DNA from: Lachnospiraceae bacterium
GTDB lineage: Bacteria; Bacillota; Clostridia; Lachnospirales; Lachnospiraceae
Direction of reading: 5' to 3'
DNA: 64,000 bases
Assembly (NCBI GenBank): GCA_009774245.1
Contig: VSNM01000014.1
Coordinates: 2,895-66,894 of the forward strand
The translations under genes were made by a program, and so were the position numbers. This document shows positions 33,742-42,073 of this stretch, piece by piece. Within the stretch, counting starts at the first letter, position 1. Every line of letters begins with the position of its first letter. The notes beneath the pieces are model-generated. The model saw only the letters and a list, made by a program, of their open reading frames with translations, made no database searches and was not told where the DNA came from.

Positions 33742-33807
33742 GCTATTTTTTCCTCTCCCTGACAATTTTTGATTGATGTAGATTTCTCTCACAAATCAGA
33801 TATCTTT

Positions 33808-33884
33808 ATCTTATAACAAAACTGCGCAAAACACAATAATTTATTGCTTTATCTGTTTACAAATGCCCGAAAAGCGCGTAGTAT
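33808..33884. promoter_or_regulatory. Divergent promoters of the M13 peptidase and GDPD genes
   Basis: Plus strand: TTTACA (33856-33861)-N17-TAGTAT (33879-33884), for the GDPD gene. Minus strand: TAAGAT (33808-33813) preceded at 17 bp by TTGTGT (33831-33836), for the M13 gene. The two promoters lie back to back within 80 bp. Confidence 0.65.
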
Positions 33885-33910
33885 AAGAGCATATGGAGGT
33901 ATTTTACATT

Positions 33911-34825
33911 ATGATGGGACTATTATTTACAATCATGCACATTTTGTTGTCATTTTTCACGGTATCAGGCCTGTACCTGATCTCCATTAAGCCACGTATC
34001 CACGGACGGCCTGACTACAAACCGTTCTTCGGTCATATGTACGCCCACCGCGGGCTGCACAACATGAACCCCGCCGTTCAAAAACTCAAAAATATCCGGT
34101 ACAGTATCGGACAGCAGCCGGAAAACGCACCGTCCCCCGCAGAGTGCGAGGAAAATCTTCCCGAAAATTCCTACGCGGCGATCAAGCGGGCCGCCGATCT
34201 TGGCTATGGCATTGAATTTGACGTCCATCTCACAAAGGATGACATTCCCGTTGTCTTTCACGATGACACGCTAAACCGCATCTGCGGTGTCAAAGGCAAT
34301 CTGCGGGATTATACATATGAAGAGCTCCAGCAGTTTTCCCTGCTCGGGACCAATGAGCGCATCCCTGCATTTGCTGATATCCTGAAAATGGTTGACGGAC
34401 GGGTGCCGCTGATCATTGAATACAAGGTCGAAAAAAATGCTGACAAGCTGTGCCGGATCTGCGACAGAATACTTTCGGATTACAAAGGGCTGTACTGTAT
34501 CGAGTCCTTTCATCCGCTGGCCGTGCGCTGGTACAAGATTCACCGCCCAAACATTGTGCGCGGACAGCTCTCCGAGGATTTTACAAAACAGAAATTAAAC
34601 ATCCCGTACTTTCTGCTGTCACACCTGATCGGCAACTGCTACGCGTCGCCTGACTTCATCGCATACAACTGCAAGCATAAGGATGAGCTCTCGCGGAATA
34701 TCTGCCGGAAACTGTATAAGAGTCTGAGCGTCGCGTGGACTGTCCGCTCACAGGAGGAGCTCGACAAGGTTTCGAGAAGCTTTGATCTGTTCATCTTCGA
34801 GGGATTTGTCCCCGCAAGACAATAA
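33911..34825 (+). CDS. Glycerophosphodiester phosphodiesterase, membrane-anchored
   Basis: A 304-residue protein with one N-terminal membrane segment followed by a GDPD TIM barrel. Catalytic marks are YAHRGLHN, ENSYAAIKRAADLGYGIEFDVHLTKD, VVFHDDTLNRICG, IIEYKVEKN and YCIESFHP. It hydrolyses glycerophosphodiesters to glycerol 3-phosphate and an alcohol. The second ATG is chosen: the first ATG lies inside the GGAGGT ribosome binding site itself. It is monocistronic, followed by an AT-rich gap. Confidence 0.9.
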   Translation: MMGLLFTIMHILLSFFTVSGLYLISIKPRIHGRPDYKPFFGHMYAHRGLHNMNPAVQKLKNIRYSIGQQPENAPSPAECEENLPENSYAAIKRAADLGYGIEFDVHLTKDDIPVVFHDDTLNRICGVKGNLRDYTYEELQQFSLLGTNERIPAFADILKMVDGRVPLIIEYKVEKNADKLCRICDRILSDYKGLYCIESFHPLAVRWYKIHRPNIVRGQLSEDFTKQKLNIPYFLLSHLIGNCYASPDFIAYNCKHKDELSRNICRKLYKSLSVAWTVRSQEELDKVSRSFDLFIFEGFVPARQ

Positions 34826-35033
34826 ATGATACAGGTATTTCACGATTTCTTTAAAAATTGTGCCAAATTTCAATATATTTATCAGAGTTGGTTAATATTT
34901 TTTGAAAATTTGTCGATACTGATAGTGACAGGCTTTATAAAAAATTTTTATAACATATTTATCGGAACTGTCGTAGAATATATCAGGTGTTTTACGAACA
35001 GTTTCTTTGCACAGGAATTAGGAGGATTCCCAT

Positions 35034-35234
35034 ATGAAAGATTTAGTAAGAGAAATGGATTTCACGACACTAAAGAACAATTTTGATGAGATATGCGACG
35101 AGGTCAACAATGGGAGTGAGGCTGTTGCCCTCTCCCTCAGAAGCGGGCGCAAGGTTTTCATCATGCCCGAGAAGAACTACGATAATATTTCCCGTATTTT
35201 TATGGTAAATACTTCTGAAAATGCGCTGCATTAA
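35034..35234 (+). CDS. Orphan Phd/YefM-type antitoxin
   Basis: A 66-residue protein with a Phd/YefM DNA-binding fold: MDFTTLKNNFDEICDEVNNG, SEAVALSLRSGRKVFIMPEKNYDNI. The C-terminal toxin-binding tail is short (ISRIFMVNTSENALH). AGGAGGATTCCCAT precedes the ATG, and a strong terminator follows the stop, so no toxin gene is co-transcribed. It is probably a solitary antitoxin remnant or a small regulator. An AT-rich gap of 208 bp upstream holds its promoter. Confidence 0.82.
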   Translation: MKDLVREMDFTTLKNNFDEICDEVNNGSEAVALSLRSGRKVFIMPEKNYDNISRIFMVNTSENALH

Positions 35235-35243
35235 AAATGAATA

Positions 35244-35273
35244 AAAAAGCTCCTGATACCAGGAGCTTTTTTT
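35244..35273 (+). terminator. Intrinsic terminator after the antitoxin gene
   Basis: AAAAGCTCCTG and CAGGAGCTTTT form an 11-pair stem with loop ATAC, followed by T. The flanking A/T makes it bidirectional, also serving the convergent PAP2 gene. Confidence 0.9.
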
Positions 35274-35275
35274 AT

Positions 35276-35962
35276 TTATTTGATTCTTGCCGTAAATACA
35301 CGCTTCTCCCTGACTGTCGATCTCTTGTAGCAGATCGAGTACATCAGCGCTGACAGCAGCAATGCCAGGAGCACATCCAGCATGGAGTGCTGTTTGATCA
35401 GTACCGTCGAGAATATGATGCTTACGCCGAGTGCGAGCATCAGTGTCCTGATGATGTTATGCCCCGCAAAACATCTGCTCCTGCTCACTGCAATCATGAT
35501 CGCGACTGAATTGTACACATGAATACTTGGCAGGATGTTCGTCGGTGTGTCCGTCGCATACAGATGCCTGATCAGATCGATAAAAATATTGTCACGCTCA
35601 AAAACCGTCGGCCGCAGATTATGCCCGTTTGGAAAGACAGCCGACACGACGATAAAGATTGTCATCCCCGCCATCAGAAACGCTACCAGCTTATCGCTCT
35701 CCTCCTTGTCTCTGATACACAGAAACACGACTGTGAAAGCCACATACGCAAACCACAATAAATACGGCACAATAAATATTTCGCAAAATGGTATATACTC
35801 GTCAATCCCAAAATTGATCTCATGTACTGCCACATCTCTCTGCTCCAGATAGAAAAAAGCGATGAGATAAAAGACTGCGTACACAGCCATGACAGTCAGT
35901 GACTTGTACTGCATGATGAGCCCTGACGCCCGCCTGCAGATGTTTTCCGCTTCCCTTTTCAC
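35276..35962 (-). CDS. PAP2-type membrane lipid phosphatase
   Basis: A 228-residue membrane protein of five to six spans with the three-part PAP2 signature: the LRPTVFER region, PSIHVYN (His of motif 2) and STVLIKQHSMLDV (His/Asp of motif 3). It would dephosphorylate a lipid phosphate or act as a lipid phosphotransferase. The GTG start is chosen because GGAGGGGAATATT lies ideally before it; the ATG five codons upstream contains that same ribosome binding site and has none of its own. Confidence 0.85.
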   Translation of the reverse strand: MKREAENICRRASGLIMQYKSLTVMAVYAVFYLIAFFYLEQRDVAVHEINFGIDEYIPFCEIFIVPYLLWFAYVAFTVVFLCIRDKEESDKLVAFLMAGMTIFIVVSAVFPNGHNLRPTVFERDNIFIDLIRHLYATDTPTNILPSIHVYNSVAIMIAVSRSRCFAGHNIIRTLMLALGVSIIFSTVLIKQHSMLDVLLALLLSALMYSICYKRSTVREKRVFTARIK

Positions 35963-36360
35963 AATATTCCCCTCCATTTTGAAATAAAAAATAAAGTATC
36001 CTTTTATTAACGATCATCATTATAGTGGATACATTTTGCAAAGTCAACTTGCAAACGCAAATCTTTAAGTAATCTTTATAAAATCTTAATATCCGGTCAA
36101 CTGTGCATTTTTGTCAACGCTTTTATCGGATATAGACGTAAATCCACTTCAAAAACGCGTTTCTCTGTGCAAATCTTCCTATATTAATCTATTATTTTTA
36201 ATTTTTTCAAAATTAGCCAAAATTAATTCACAATATCACACGGTAAATTTCATAAATTTTTTTCTGTCTTTTCCATAAATTGATATTTGATTATTTCTGC
36301 TATTTCGAGTACACTAAGTTAGGAAGCAGTTTACAGCAATATAGGGAGGATTTATCTGTG
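35963..36360. other. AT-rich intergenic region between PAP2 and PHP genes
   Basis: A divergent gap that must hold both promoters. It has runs of A and T and loosely repeated GTCAAC boxes (near 36096 and 36113) but no clear hairpin or gene. The PHP gene start is fixed by AGGGAGGATTTATCTGTG at its end. Confidence 0.45.
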
Positions 36361-37137
36361 ATGAGATTTGATATGCACTGCCACACGAAGGAAGGTTCCA
36401 TGGACGGGAAGATTCCAATTTCTGAATACATTCAGATCTTAAAGGCCAAAGGATTCCATGGTATGCTTGTGACAGATCACGATTCCTACAATGGTTTTCG
36501 TGCATACCGCGATCACTTTAAAGAGCAGTATCCTGATTTTGTTGTCCTGAAGGGCATTGAATACGACACGATCGATGCGGGACACATTCTCGTCATCCTG
36601 CCGGAAAATGTGAAACTTCTTCTGATGGAATGCCGTGGTCTGCCTGTGAGGGTTCTCCAGGAGGTCGTACACCGGCACGGCGGCATCCTTGGTCCGGCGC
36701 ATCCCTGCGGCGAGCGCCACCTGAGCATCACCCGCACGCGCGCCTACAGAAAAAATCCCGATATTATGAAAAACTTTGACTTTCTGGAAGCGTTCAATGC
36801 CTGCGAATCCCAGGAGTCCAACTCGGAAGCGCGAAAGCTCGCGCTCTGCTACAACCTGCCGATGTTTGGCGGCAGCGACTCCCACCATCCCGACTGCGTG
36901 GGCACCGCCTACACAGAGCTGGCGGCTAATATTACAAGTGAATCTGACCTGATTCAGTATATCCGAGAAAAGAGAAATACAAGCTATGGCGGAGAATACT
37001 ATCAGGGAACCGTAAAAGGCAAGATCGGCGTATTCAATCACGTTTTGGTAGAAGGCTTCTGGTTCTACAACCGCTTTGCAAGCTTATACCGCCATCATAA
37101 GAGAAAACTCGCGCTGTCACTCTCGGAGCGCATCTGA
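36361..37137 (+). CDS. PHP-domain phosphoesterase
   Basis: A 258-residue PHP (polymerase and histidinol phosphatase-type) protein. Metal-binding motifs in order are MRFDMHCHTKEGSMDG, VTDHDSYNGF, KGIEYDT, GPAHPCGERHLS and GSDSHHPDCVGTAYTE. Members hydrolyse phosphate esters such as nucleoside bisphosphates; the substrate here is unknown. The ATG just after AGGGAGGATTTATCTGTG is used. It ends at a perfect palindromic terminator. Confidence 0.88.
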   Translation: MRFDMHCHTKEGSMDGKIPISEYIQILKAKGFHGMLVTDHDSYNGFRAYRDHFKEQYPDFVVLKGIEYDTIDAGHILVILPENVKLLLMECRGLPVRVLQEVVHRHGGILGPAHPCGERHLSITRTRAYRKNPDIMKNFDFLEAFNACESQESNSEARKLALCYNLPMFGGSDSHHPDCVGTAYTELAANITSESDLIQYIREKRNTSYGGEYYQGTVKGKIGVFNHVLVEGFWFYNRFASLYRHHKRKLALSLSERI

Positions 37138-37173
37138 AAACGAGCAGGGGAAAGGCCTTTCCCCTGCTCGTTT
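37138..37173 (+). terminator. Perfect palindromic terminator after the PHP gene
   Basis: A 17-pair palindrome centred on 37155/37156 with arms AAACGAGCAGGGGAAAGG and its complement. Near relatives occur at 62500-62529 and, degenerated, at 27448-27478. It serves the PHP gene and probably the convergent small gene. Confidence 0.88.
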
Positions 37174-37177
37174 CCGC

Positions 37178-37375
37178 TCACAGCTCATGTTCAATTTTAA
37201 GCCTGTTTGTATGCATGTCCATCAGCTTGTAGCGATACTCATCATCTGTGATCACCCGCTCTAAGGTATCCATATCCCCCTCCTCGAGCAGCGTCTTCAA
37301 CAGTTCATTGTAGCTCTTGATGATATTTCTCTCCAGAAGTTCCATCTCATTCAGTTCTCTGCCATCTGTTTCCAT
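37178..37375 (-). CDS. Small helical protein of unknown function next to cheD
   Basis: A 65-residue acidic, helix-rich protein (LNEMELLERNIIKSYNELLK, LLEEGDMDTLERVITDDEYRYKLMDMHTNRL). The ATG with GGAGG eight bases upstream is preferred to one two codons earlier. It lies 44 bp after cheD on the same strand and ends at the shared terminator, so it is likely co-transcribed with cheD. I do not recognise the family; a chemotaxis link is only by position. Confidence 0.65.
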   Translation of the reverse strand: METDGRELNEMELLERNIIKSYNELLKTLLEEGDMDTLERVITDDEYRYKLMDMHTNRLKIEHEL

Positions 37376-37419
37376 ATTCATATCCTCCTCTCCATATTCG
37401 CCTTTTCATATTCGCCTTT

Positions 37420-37935
37420 TCATATCTGCCTCTCTTGTCTGCCCGGCGTGTAAATCCTGAATGTGCCGCTTCCCGGCTCAAACACGACTGTCCGTGGGAA
37501 ATGCTCTCCCACCTCAGCGGCGAGCAGCGGTATCTGAAGCTCCGCGAGCTTTTTCGTCACTGCCTCAAGATTTCTGGATGAGATATCCCTGCTCTCCGGT
37601 ATCGTGGCATTTCGAATCATGTGCGCCGCACCCGCGATCTTTGCCACCAGACGCTCCCGCACTGCACCCTGCATCACCAGCGCCCTGACCATCTCATCCA
37701 GACCTGTGTCCGCATACTTCGCCGCGACAAACGGCATGCCATCCCCTGCCTCACCGTGATGCGGAAGCATGACATGCAGAAGCCCGCCCACGCCTGTCTG
37801 CGGATCCCGCACTGCCACACCGACACACGAGCCCAGGTCCTTTGTCATCAGTTTCTTTTCCCCTTTGGACGTCTTGTAATCGCCCATATTTACGACGATC
37901 ATACTCTCCAATTCTGTTATTGTAAATGTTGCCAC
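37420..37935 (-). CDS. cheD: CheD chemoreceptor glutamine deamidase
   Basis: A 171-residue CheD. The catalytic Cys lies in KDLGSCVGVAV, the His in GLLHVMLPHHGEAG and the Thr in the following YADTGLDEMV; the tail ESRDISSRNLEAVTKKL is typical. CheD deamidates glutamines in methyl-accepting chemotaxis proteins and in Gram-positives also interacts with CheC. It is divergent from a gene for a soluble chemoreceptor, a likely substrate. No other che genes are in the window. Confidence 0.93.
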   Translation of the reverse strand: MATFTITELESMIVVNMGDYKTSKGEKKLMTKDLGSCVGVAVRDPQTGVGGLLHVMLPHHGEAGDGMPFVAAKYADTGLDEMVRALVMQGAVRERLVAKIAGAAHMIRNATIPESRDISSRNLEAVTKKLAELQIPLLAAEVGEHFPRTVVFEPGSGTFRIYTPGRQERQI

Positions 37936-38114
37936 CTCTTACACCTCCAACCAATCCGGAGTCCTTGTACCATCTGAGACTATTGATACCACTATTATAC
38001 CAAATTTTTCCGCGGTTTCAAGAATGACACAACAAGAATTTTCGTATTATTTTATGGTAAAATATCACAAAATGCGTTAGAATAGAGATATCATTTACAT
38101 AAAGGAGACCAACC

Positions 38115-39521
38115 ATGAGCATCTTAATGAAATCAAAAGGAAAAAGCTTATTATCATCCGTAGCAGAGCTCGAGGAGGCGGACTACGGCAAAAAATCCGT
38201 CGAGCTGGAACAAATCTATCACCGCCTGATGACTGGACGGACACAATTTGAGGACGTGATGTCAAAGGTCTTTGACTCGCTCATGAAGATCAGCGCACTG
38301 GATCTCGCGCTGACCAACCATGCGGAGCTGATTCAGAAGGTATCAGACAGTGTCACTGCAGCGACAGAGCTGATCCACCAGGCGTCGGGCGAAGCCGCCT
38401 CCGTCTCGTCAACCGTGTCAGCGCAGCACGAGGATCTGACCAACACGATCATCGCTGTCTCGGAGGCATCAGGCAGCGTCTATCAGAAAATTGATGAGGG
38501 ACAGCAGGAACTGACTGCAACCAGGAGCCTGTCGGACAGCACGATCAACGCCTCAAAAGAAATGCAGCAGGACATGAACCGGCTCTCCGACATCATCGGT
38601 CAGATGAACAATGTGATCGCCGGCATCAATGCGATCTCGTCCCAGACAAACCTGCTCGCGCTCAACGCTTCCATTGAGGCCGCCAGGGCAGGCGAGGCCG
38701 GCAAAGGCTTTGCGGTCGTCGCCGATGAGATCAGACAGCTTGCAGACGAGACGCAGAAGCTGACTGCAAATATGGGACATTTTGTAACAGATATTCATAC
38801 CGCATCCGAAAAAAGCGTCAAAAGCGCCGATATGACCATCGAATCGCTGCAGACTGTCACGCAGAAAATCAGCCATGTCTGGGAATTAAATGAGGACAAC
38901 AGAAAAAATGTAGAGACGATCACCAACAACATTTCGTCGCTCGCAAGTCTCAGTGAGGAGATCAGCAGCTCCATCATTGAGCTGGAATCGCGCTCCGCCG
39001 ACATCGAAAGCCAATGCGGCGTACTGCACGAGGACACAGTCAGACTGCGGGAACACGGCAAGGATATCGATAATATCGTCGCACCGTTAGAAACGATCGA
39101 GGCATCCCTGGACCAGTCCGCCAAGATCATGGGCAGTATGACACAGGATGCTTTTTACAGGCTGGAGGACAGGAATTTTGCCGAATATATTGAGAAGGCA
39201 ATCGTCGCGCACAAAAACTGGCTCGCAAACCTTGAACGCATCGTGCGGGAAAAAACAATCCTGCCACTGCAGATCAATGACAGGAAATGTGGGTTTGGTC
39301 ATTTCTACTATGCGATGAATCCGACAAACCCGCAGATTGTAAAATTGTGGAAAGAGCTGGGAGACAAACACAAAAAATTTCATTCGTATGGAAAACAGGC
39401 TCTTGACGCCCTGTTTGACGCAGACTACACCCGGGCAGAGAATATCTATCAGGAGGCAAACCAGTACTCCGGGACACTGATACAGGACCTGGAAACCATC
39501 AAGAAAGAACTGCTGCGTTAG
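38115..39521 (+). CDS. Cytoplasmic chemoreceptor with C-terminal CZB domain
   Basis: A 468-residue soluble MCP without membrane segments. The signalling hairpin is at about 170-260 (NLLALNASIEAARAGEAGKGFAVVADEIRQLADETQKL). The C-terminal 110 residues form a chemoreceptor zinc-binding (CZB) domain with its ligands in AHKNWLANLERI, DRKCGFGHFYYA and HKKFHSYGKQAL. CZB receptors sense zinc or hypochlorous acid. It has a putative -10 (TAGAAT, 38078-38083) but a poor -35. The 3' end overlaps the convergent marR/fabT gene by 4 bp. Confidence 0.9.
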   Translation: MSILMKSKGKSLLSSVAELEEADYGKKSVELEQIYHRLMTGRTQFEDVMSKVFDSLMKISALDLALTNHAELIQKVSDSVTAATELIHQASGEAASVSSTVSAQHEDLTNTIIAVSEASGSVYQKIDEGQQELTATRSLSDSTINASKEMQQDMNRLSDIIGQMNNVIAGINAISSQTNLLALNASIEAARAGEAGKGFAVVADEIRQLADETQKLTANMGHFVTDIHTASEKSVKSADMTIESLQTVTQKISHVWELNEDNRKNVETITNNISSLASLSEEISSSIIELESRSADIESQCGVLHEDTVRLREHGKDIDNIVAPLETIEASLDQSAKIMGSMTQDAFYRLEDRNFAEYIEKAIVAHKNWLANLERIVREKTILPLQINDRKCGFGHFYYAMNPTNPQIVKLWKELGDKHKKFHSYGKQALDALFDADYTRAENIYQEANQYSGTLIQDLETIKKELLR

Positions 39522-39982
39522 TCTTGCTGATTCTCCCCATACTGTTTAAAAAACTCATTTAGGTTCAGGAGGCATTTTATCATCACTTTCATCTCATCCT
39601 CGTCAAGTCCCTTTACGACCGACTTGATCATGTTCTGATGAAACCCCCGGTGATGATAAAATGCCTTTTTTCCCTTTGCGGTGAGCACCACCAGCACGAC
39701 GCGCTTGTCCGTCGTGCTGCGCTCGCGTATGATATATTCCTTGTCCTCGAGACTGTTCATGTTGGTGGTGAGGGTGCCCATGGTCACGCCAAGGCGCTTT
39801 GCGATCTCGGACATCCTGCGCGGCTCCTCGACGCCGACCGCTTCTATGATATGCATATCATTGTTTGTGATATCCTTGAAATTGTCGGTGATCACCGCCT
39901 TCTCCTCGATGCTCATGACATCGTTAAAAAGCTTCACCAGCGTCTCATTCAATACCCTTCTTGTCGATTTTTCCATGTTCAT
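39518..39982 (-). CDS. fabT: MarR-family regulator, FabT-like, last gene of the FASII operon
   Basis: A 154-residue winged-helix MarR protein (EEPRRMSEIAKRLGVTMGTL, TTNMNSLEDKEYIIRERSTTDKRVVLVVLTAKGKKAFYHH). It is encoded at the end of the fatty-acid synthesis operon, and the operon promoter carries three TTTGAT-N-TCAAA palindromes of the FabT type, so it is very probably the FASII repressor. In other Firmicutes FabT senses acyl-ACP. The ATG following GAGAGGTGGGGA is used. Being in the operon it would regulate itself. Confidence 0.87.
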   Translation of the reverse strand: MNMEKSTRRVLNETLVKLFNDVMSIEEKAVITDNFKDITNNDMHIIEAVGVEEPRRMSEIAKRLGVTMGTLTTNMNSLEDKEYIIRERSTTDKRVVLVVLTAKGKKAFYHHRGFHQNMIKSVVKGLDEDEMKVMIKCLLNLNEFFKQYGENQQD

Positions 39983-40026
39983 TCCCCACCTCTCTTTCAC
40001 CCGCAGGACACTGCCCCTGCGCCCGG

Positions 40027-41025
40027 CTACCACACCAGCACGCTGGCTCCATAGGTCAGACCGGCGCCAAAACCTGACAGCACCAGTCTGTCACCCTCCC
40101 TGAGCCTGCCGCCCCGGTTCCACTCATCGAGCAGTACCGGTATCGTGGCGGAGGACATATTGCCAATCTTGTGGATGTTCATCGGAAATCGTGCGATGTC
40201 CACCCTGAGCCTCTTTGCGACTGACTCTATGATACGCACGTTGGCCTGATGCAGCATAAACCAGTCCACATCCTCCACCGTCATCCCCGCCTTGTCCAGC
40301 GCCTGCTGAATGCAGGCCGGAACCTGCTTTGTGGCAAACTTGTAGACCTCCTGTCCGTCCATGTGAATATATGGACTTTCCTCCGTCTGCGTCCCGGACA
40401 TAAACGCATTGTTTACCGCGCGCTCCGCGCAGGAGAGCACCATACCTTTCGCGCCTTCGGAGCCCTGCAGCATACACTCCATTCCGGCCTTGCGCCCGTT
40501 GCTGCGAATGATGTCCTCCGCGGACGCCTCCATGAACGCCGCACCGGCGCCATCGCCAAACAGAATGCACGTTCCCCTGTCATTCCAGTCCACAAGCTTT
40601 GACAGTACTTCACTCCCCACGATCAGCGCGTTTTTGTATATTCCTGTCTGCAGATACGCATTGGCTGTGTTCAGCGCAAACAAAAAGCCGGAACACGCTG
40701 CGTTTAAGTCAAACGCCACTGCGTCTGACGCGCCGAGCGCGTCCTGCACCTGACACGCACAGCACGGCAGCAAAAGCTCCGGCGAACAGGTGGCAACTAT
40801 GATCAGATCTACCTCATTTGCCGCCTTCCCTGCCATCTCCAGCGCATTTTTACACGCCATGGCCGCCAGTGTCGACACGGTATCACCGTCGGAAATTCTG
40901 CGCTCGGCAATCCCTGTCCTCTTTTGAATCCACTCGTCGGAGGTTTCCACAAGCTTCTCCAGATCGAAATTCGTCACTCTTTTTTCCGGCAATGCGCTTC
41001 CGGTGCCGGTTATCCTTATTGTCAT
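40027..41025 (-). CDS. fabH: Beta-ketoacyl-ACP synthase III
   Basis: A 332-residue FabH that condenses acetyl- or branched acyl-CoA with malonyl-ACP to start fatty acid synthesis. The catalytic triad is complete: Cys111 in LNAACSGFLFAL, His259 in FMLHQANVRI and Asn289 in KIGNMSSATIP. Its ATG overlaps the stop of the preceding flavoprotein gene by one base (TAATG), so they are translationally coupled. Length and motifs are standard. Confidence 0.96.
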   Translation of the reverse strand: MTIRITGTGSALPEKRVTNFDLEKLVETSDEWIQKRTGIAERRISDGDTVSTLAAMACKNALEMAGKAANEVDLIIVATCSPELLLPCCACQVQDALGASDAVAFDLNAACSGFLFALNTANAYLQTGIYKNALIVGSEVLSKLVDWNDRGTCILFGDGAGAAFMEASAEDIIRSNGRKAGMECMLQGSEGAKGMVLSCAERAVNNAFMSGTQTEESPYIHMDGQEVYKFATKQVPACIQQALDKAGMTVEDVDWFMLHQANVRIIESVAKRLRVDIARFPMNIHKIGNMSSATIPVLLDEWNRGGRLREGDRLVLSGFGAGLTYGASVLVW

Positions 41026-42056
41026 TATGAAAATTCCTCCATTATATCGGCTACGGTCTCTATCCTGTCCGCCCGGTAAGCATTGCTTCCGCAGAAGATC
41101 AGCCCTTCGTCGAGATTTCCCTCCACGGCATTGATAAGCGCCTCCGTGATACAGTAGGGCGCGGTATCGGGTTTACATGTGGTGATGCACTGTCTGCAGC
41201 CCCGCATAAAGCGCTCCCCTGCGTTTACCTTGTCGAGAAACGCGTTGTGTATCGCGCGCCCCGGCATTCCCACCGGACTTTTGACGATGACGATATCCTC
41301 CTTCTTCGCGTCGATGTACGCCTGTTTGTAGGCGTCCGAGGCGTCGCACTCCCTGGTTGTCACAAAGCGTGTTGCCATCTGTACTCCCTTTGCCCCCATC
41401 GCCAGATAGTGCTCCATGTCACTCCGCTCATAGACACCGCCGGCCACTACAACCTGCGCTTCCAGCTCATCGGCGAGCTCTATGATGGACCTGACTTCAT
41501 CGTCATAATTTTTTTCCCGCGTCACGGTGTACGCGTCAATATCCTCGTGTGAGAATCCCAGATGTCCTCCCGCCAGCGGTCCCTCGACCACGACGAGATC
41601 CGGCTTTCTGTCATACTTCTTTTTCCAGTGCCTTGCTATGACGTGCAACGCCTTTCTGCTGGACACGATCGGGGCAATTTTTACATCCCCGGCAAGCTCT
41701 GGAAGCGTCATGGGCAGGCCCGCGCCGGAGATGATCAGATCTGCGCCCGCAGCCACGGCCGCCTTCACATAGTCCTCATAGCGCCTCGTCACGACCATGA
41801 TGTTGACACCGACAATACCCCCGTCTGCCTTCGCGCGTGCCTTTCTGATCTCCTCGCCGACCGCTCTTAAATTGCATTCAATTGGATTCCTGCCAAAATC
41901 AGGATCGCGCCAGCCAATCTGGGCTGTCGAAATTACACCCACGCCGCCGGCCGCGGCGACTGCCCCCGCAAGGCCGGAGAGACTCACGCCCACGCCCATT
42001 CCGCCCTGTACCACAGGGACGCGCGCACAGAGATCGCCTATTCTTAATTCACTCAT
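41025..42056 (-). CDS. Second FabK-like/nitronate monooxygenase-family flavoprotein with Cys-rich tail
   Basis: A 343-residue TIM-barrel flavoprotein of the NPD/FabK superfamily: VVQGGMGVGVSLSGLAGAVAAAGGVGVIS, the GAGLP loop, VVEGPLAGGHLGFSHEDID, the FMN-phosphate segment VVVAGGVYERSDMEHYLAMGAKGVQMATRF. Unlike the enoyl reductase encoded earlier in the operon it has a C-terminal Cys cluster (GCRQCITTCKPDTAPYC) that could bind an iron-sulfur centre. A reductase or quality-control role in lipid synthesis is inferred from its position; the reaction is unknown. Confidence 0.85.
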   Translation of the reverse strand: MSELRIGDLCARVPVVQGGMGVGVSLSGLAGAVAAAGGVGVISTAQIGWRDPDFGRNPIECNLRAVGEEIRKARAKADGGIVGVNIMVVTRRYEDYVKAAVAAGADLIISGAGLPMTLPELAGDVKIAPIVSSRKALHVIARHWKKKYDRKPDLVVVEGPLAGGHLGFSHEDIDAYTVTREKNYDDEVRSIIELADELEAQVVVAGGVYERSDMEHYLAMGAKGVQMATRFVTTRECDASDAYKQAYIDAKKEDIVIVKSPVGMPGRAIHNAFLDKVNAGERFMRGCRQCITTCKPDTAPYCITEALINAVEGNLDEGLIFCGSNAYRADRIETVADIMEEFS

Positions 42057-42073
42057 GTCATATCATCCTCTAA

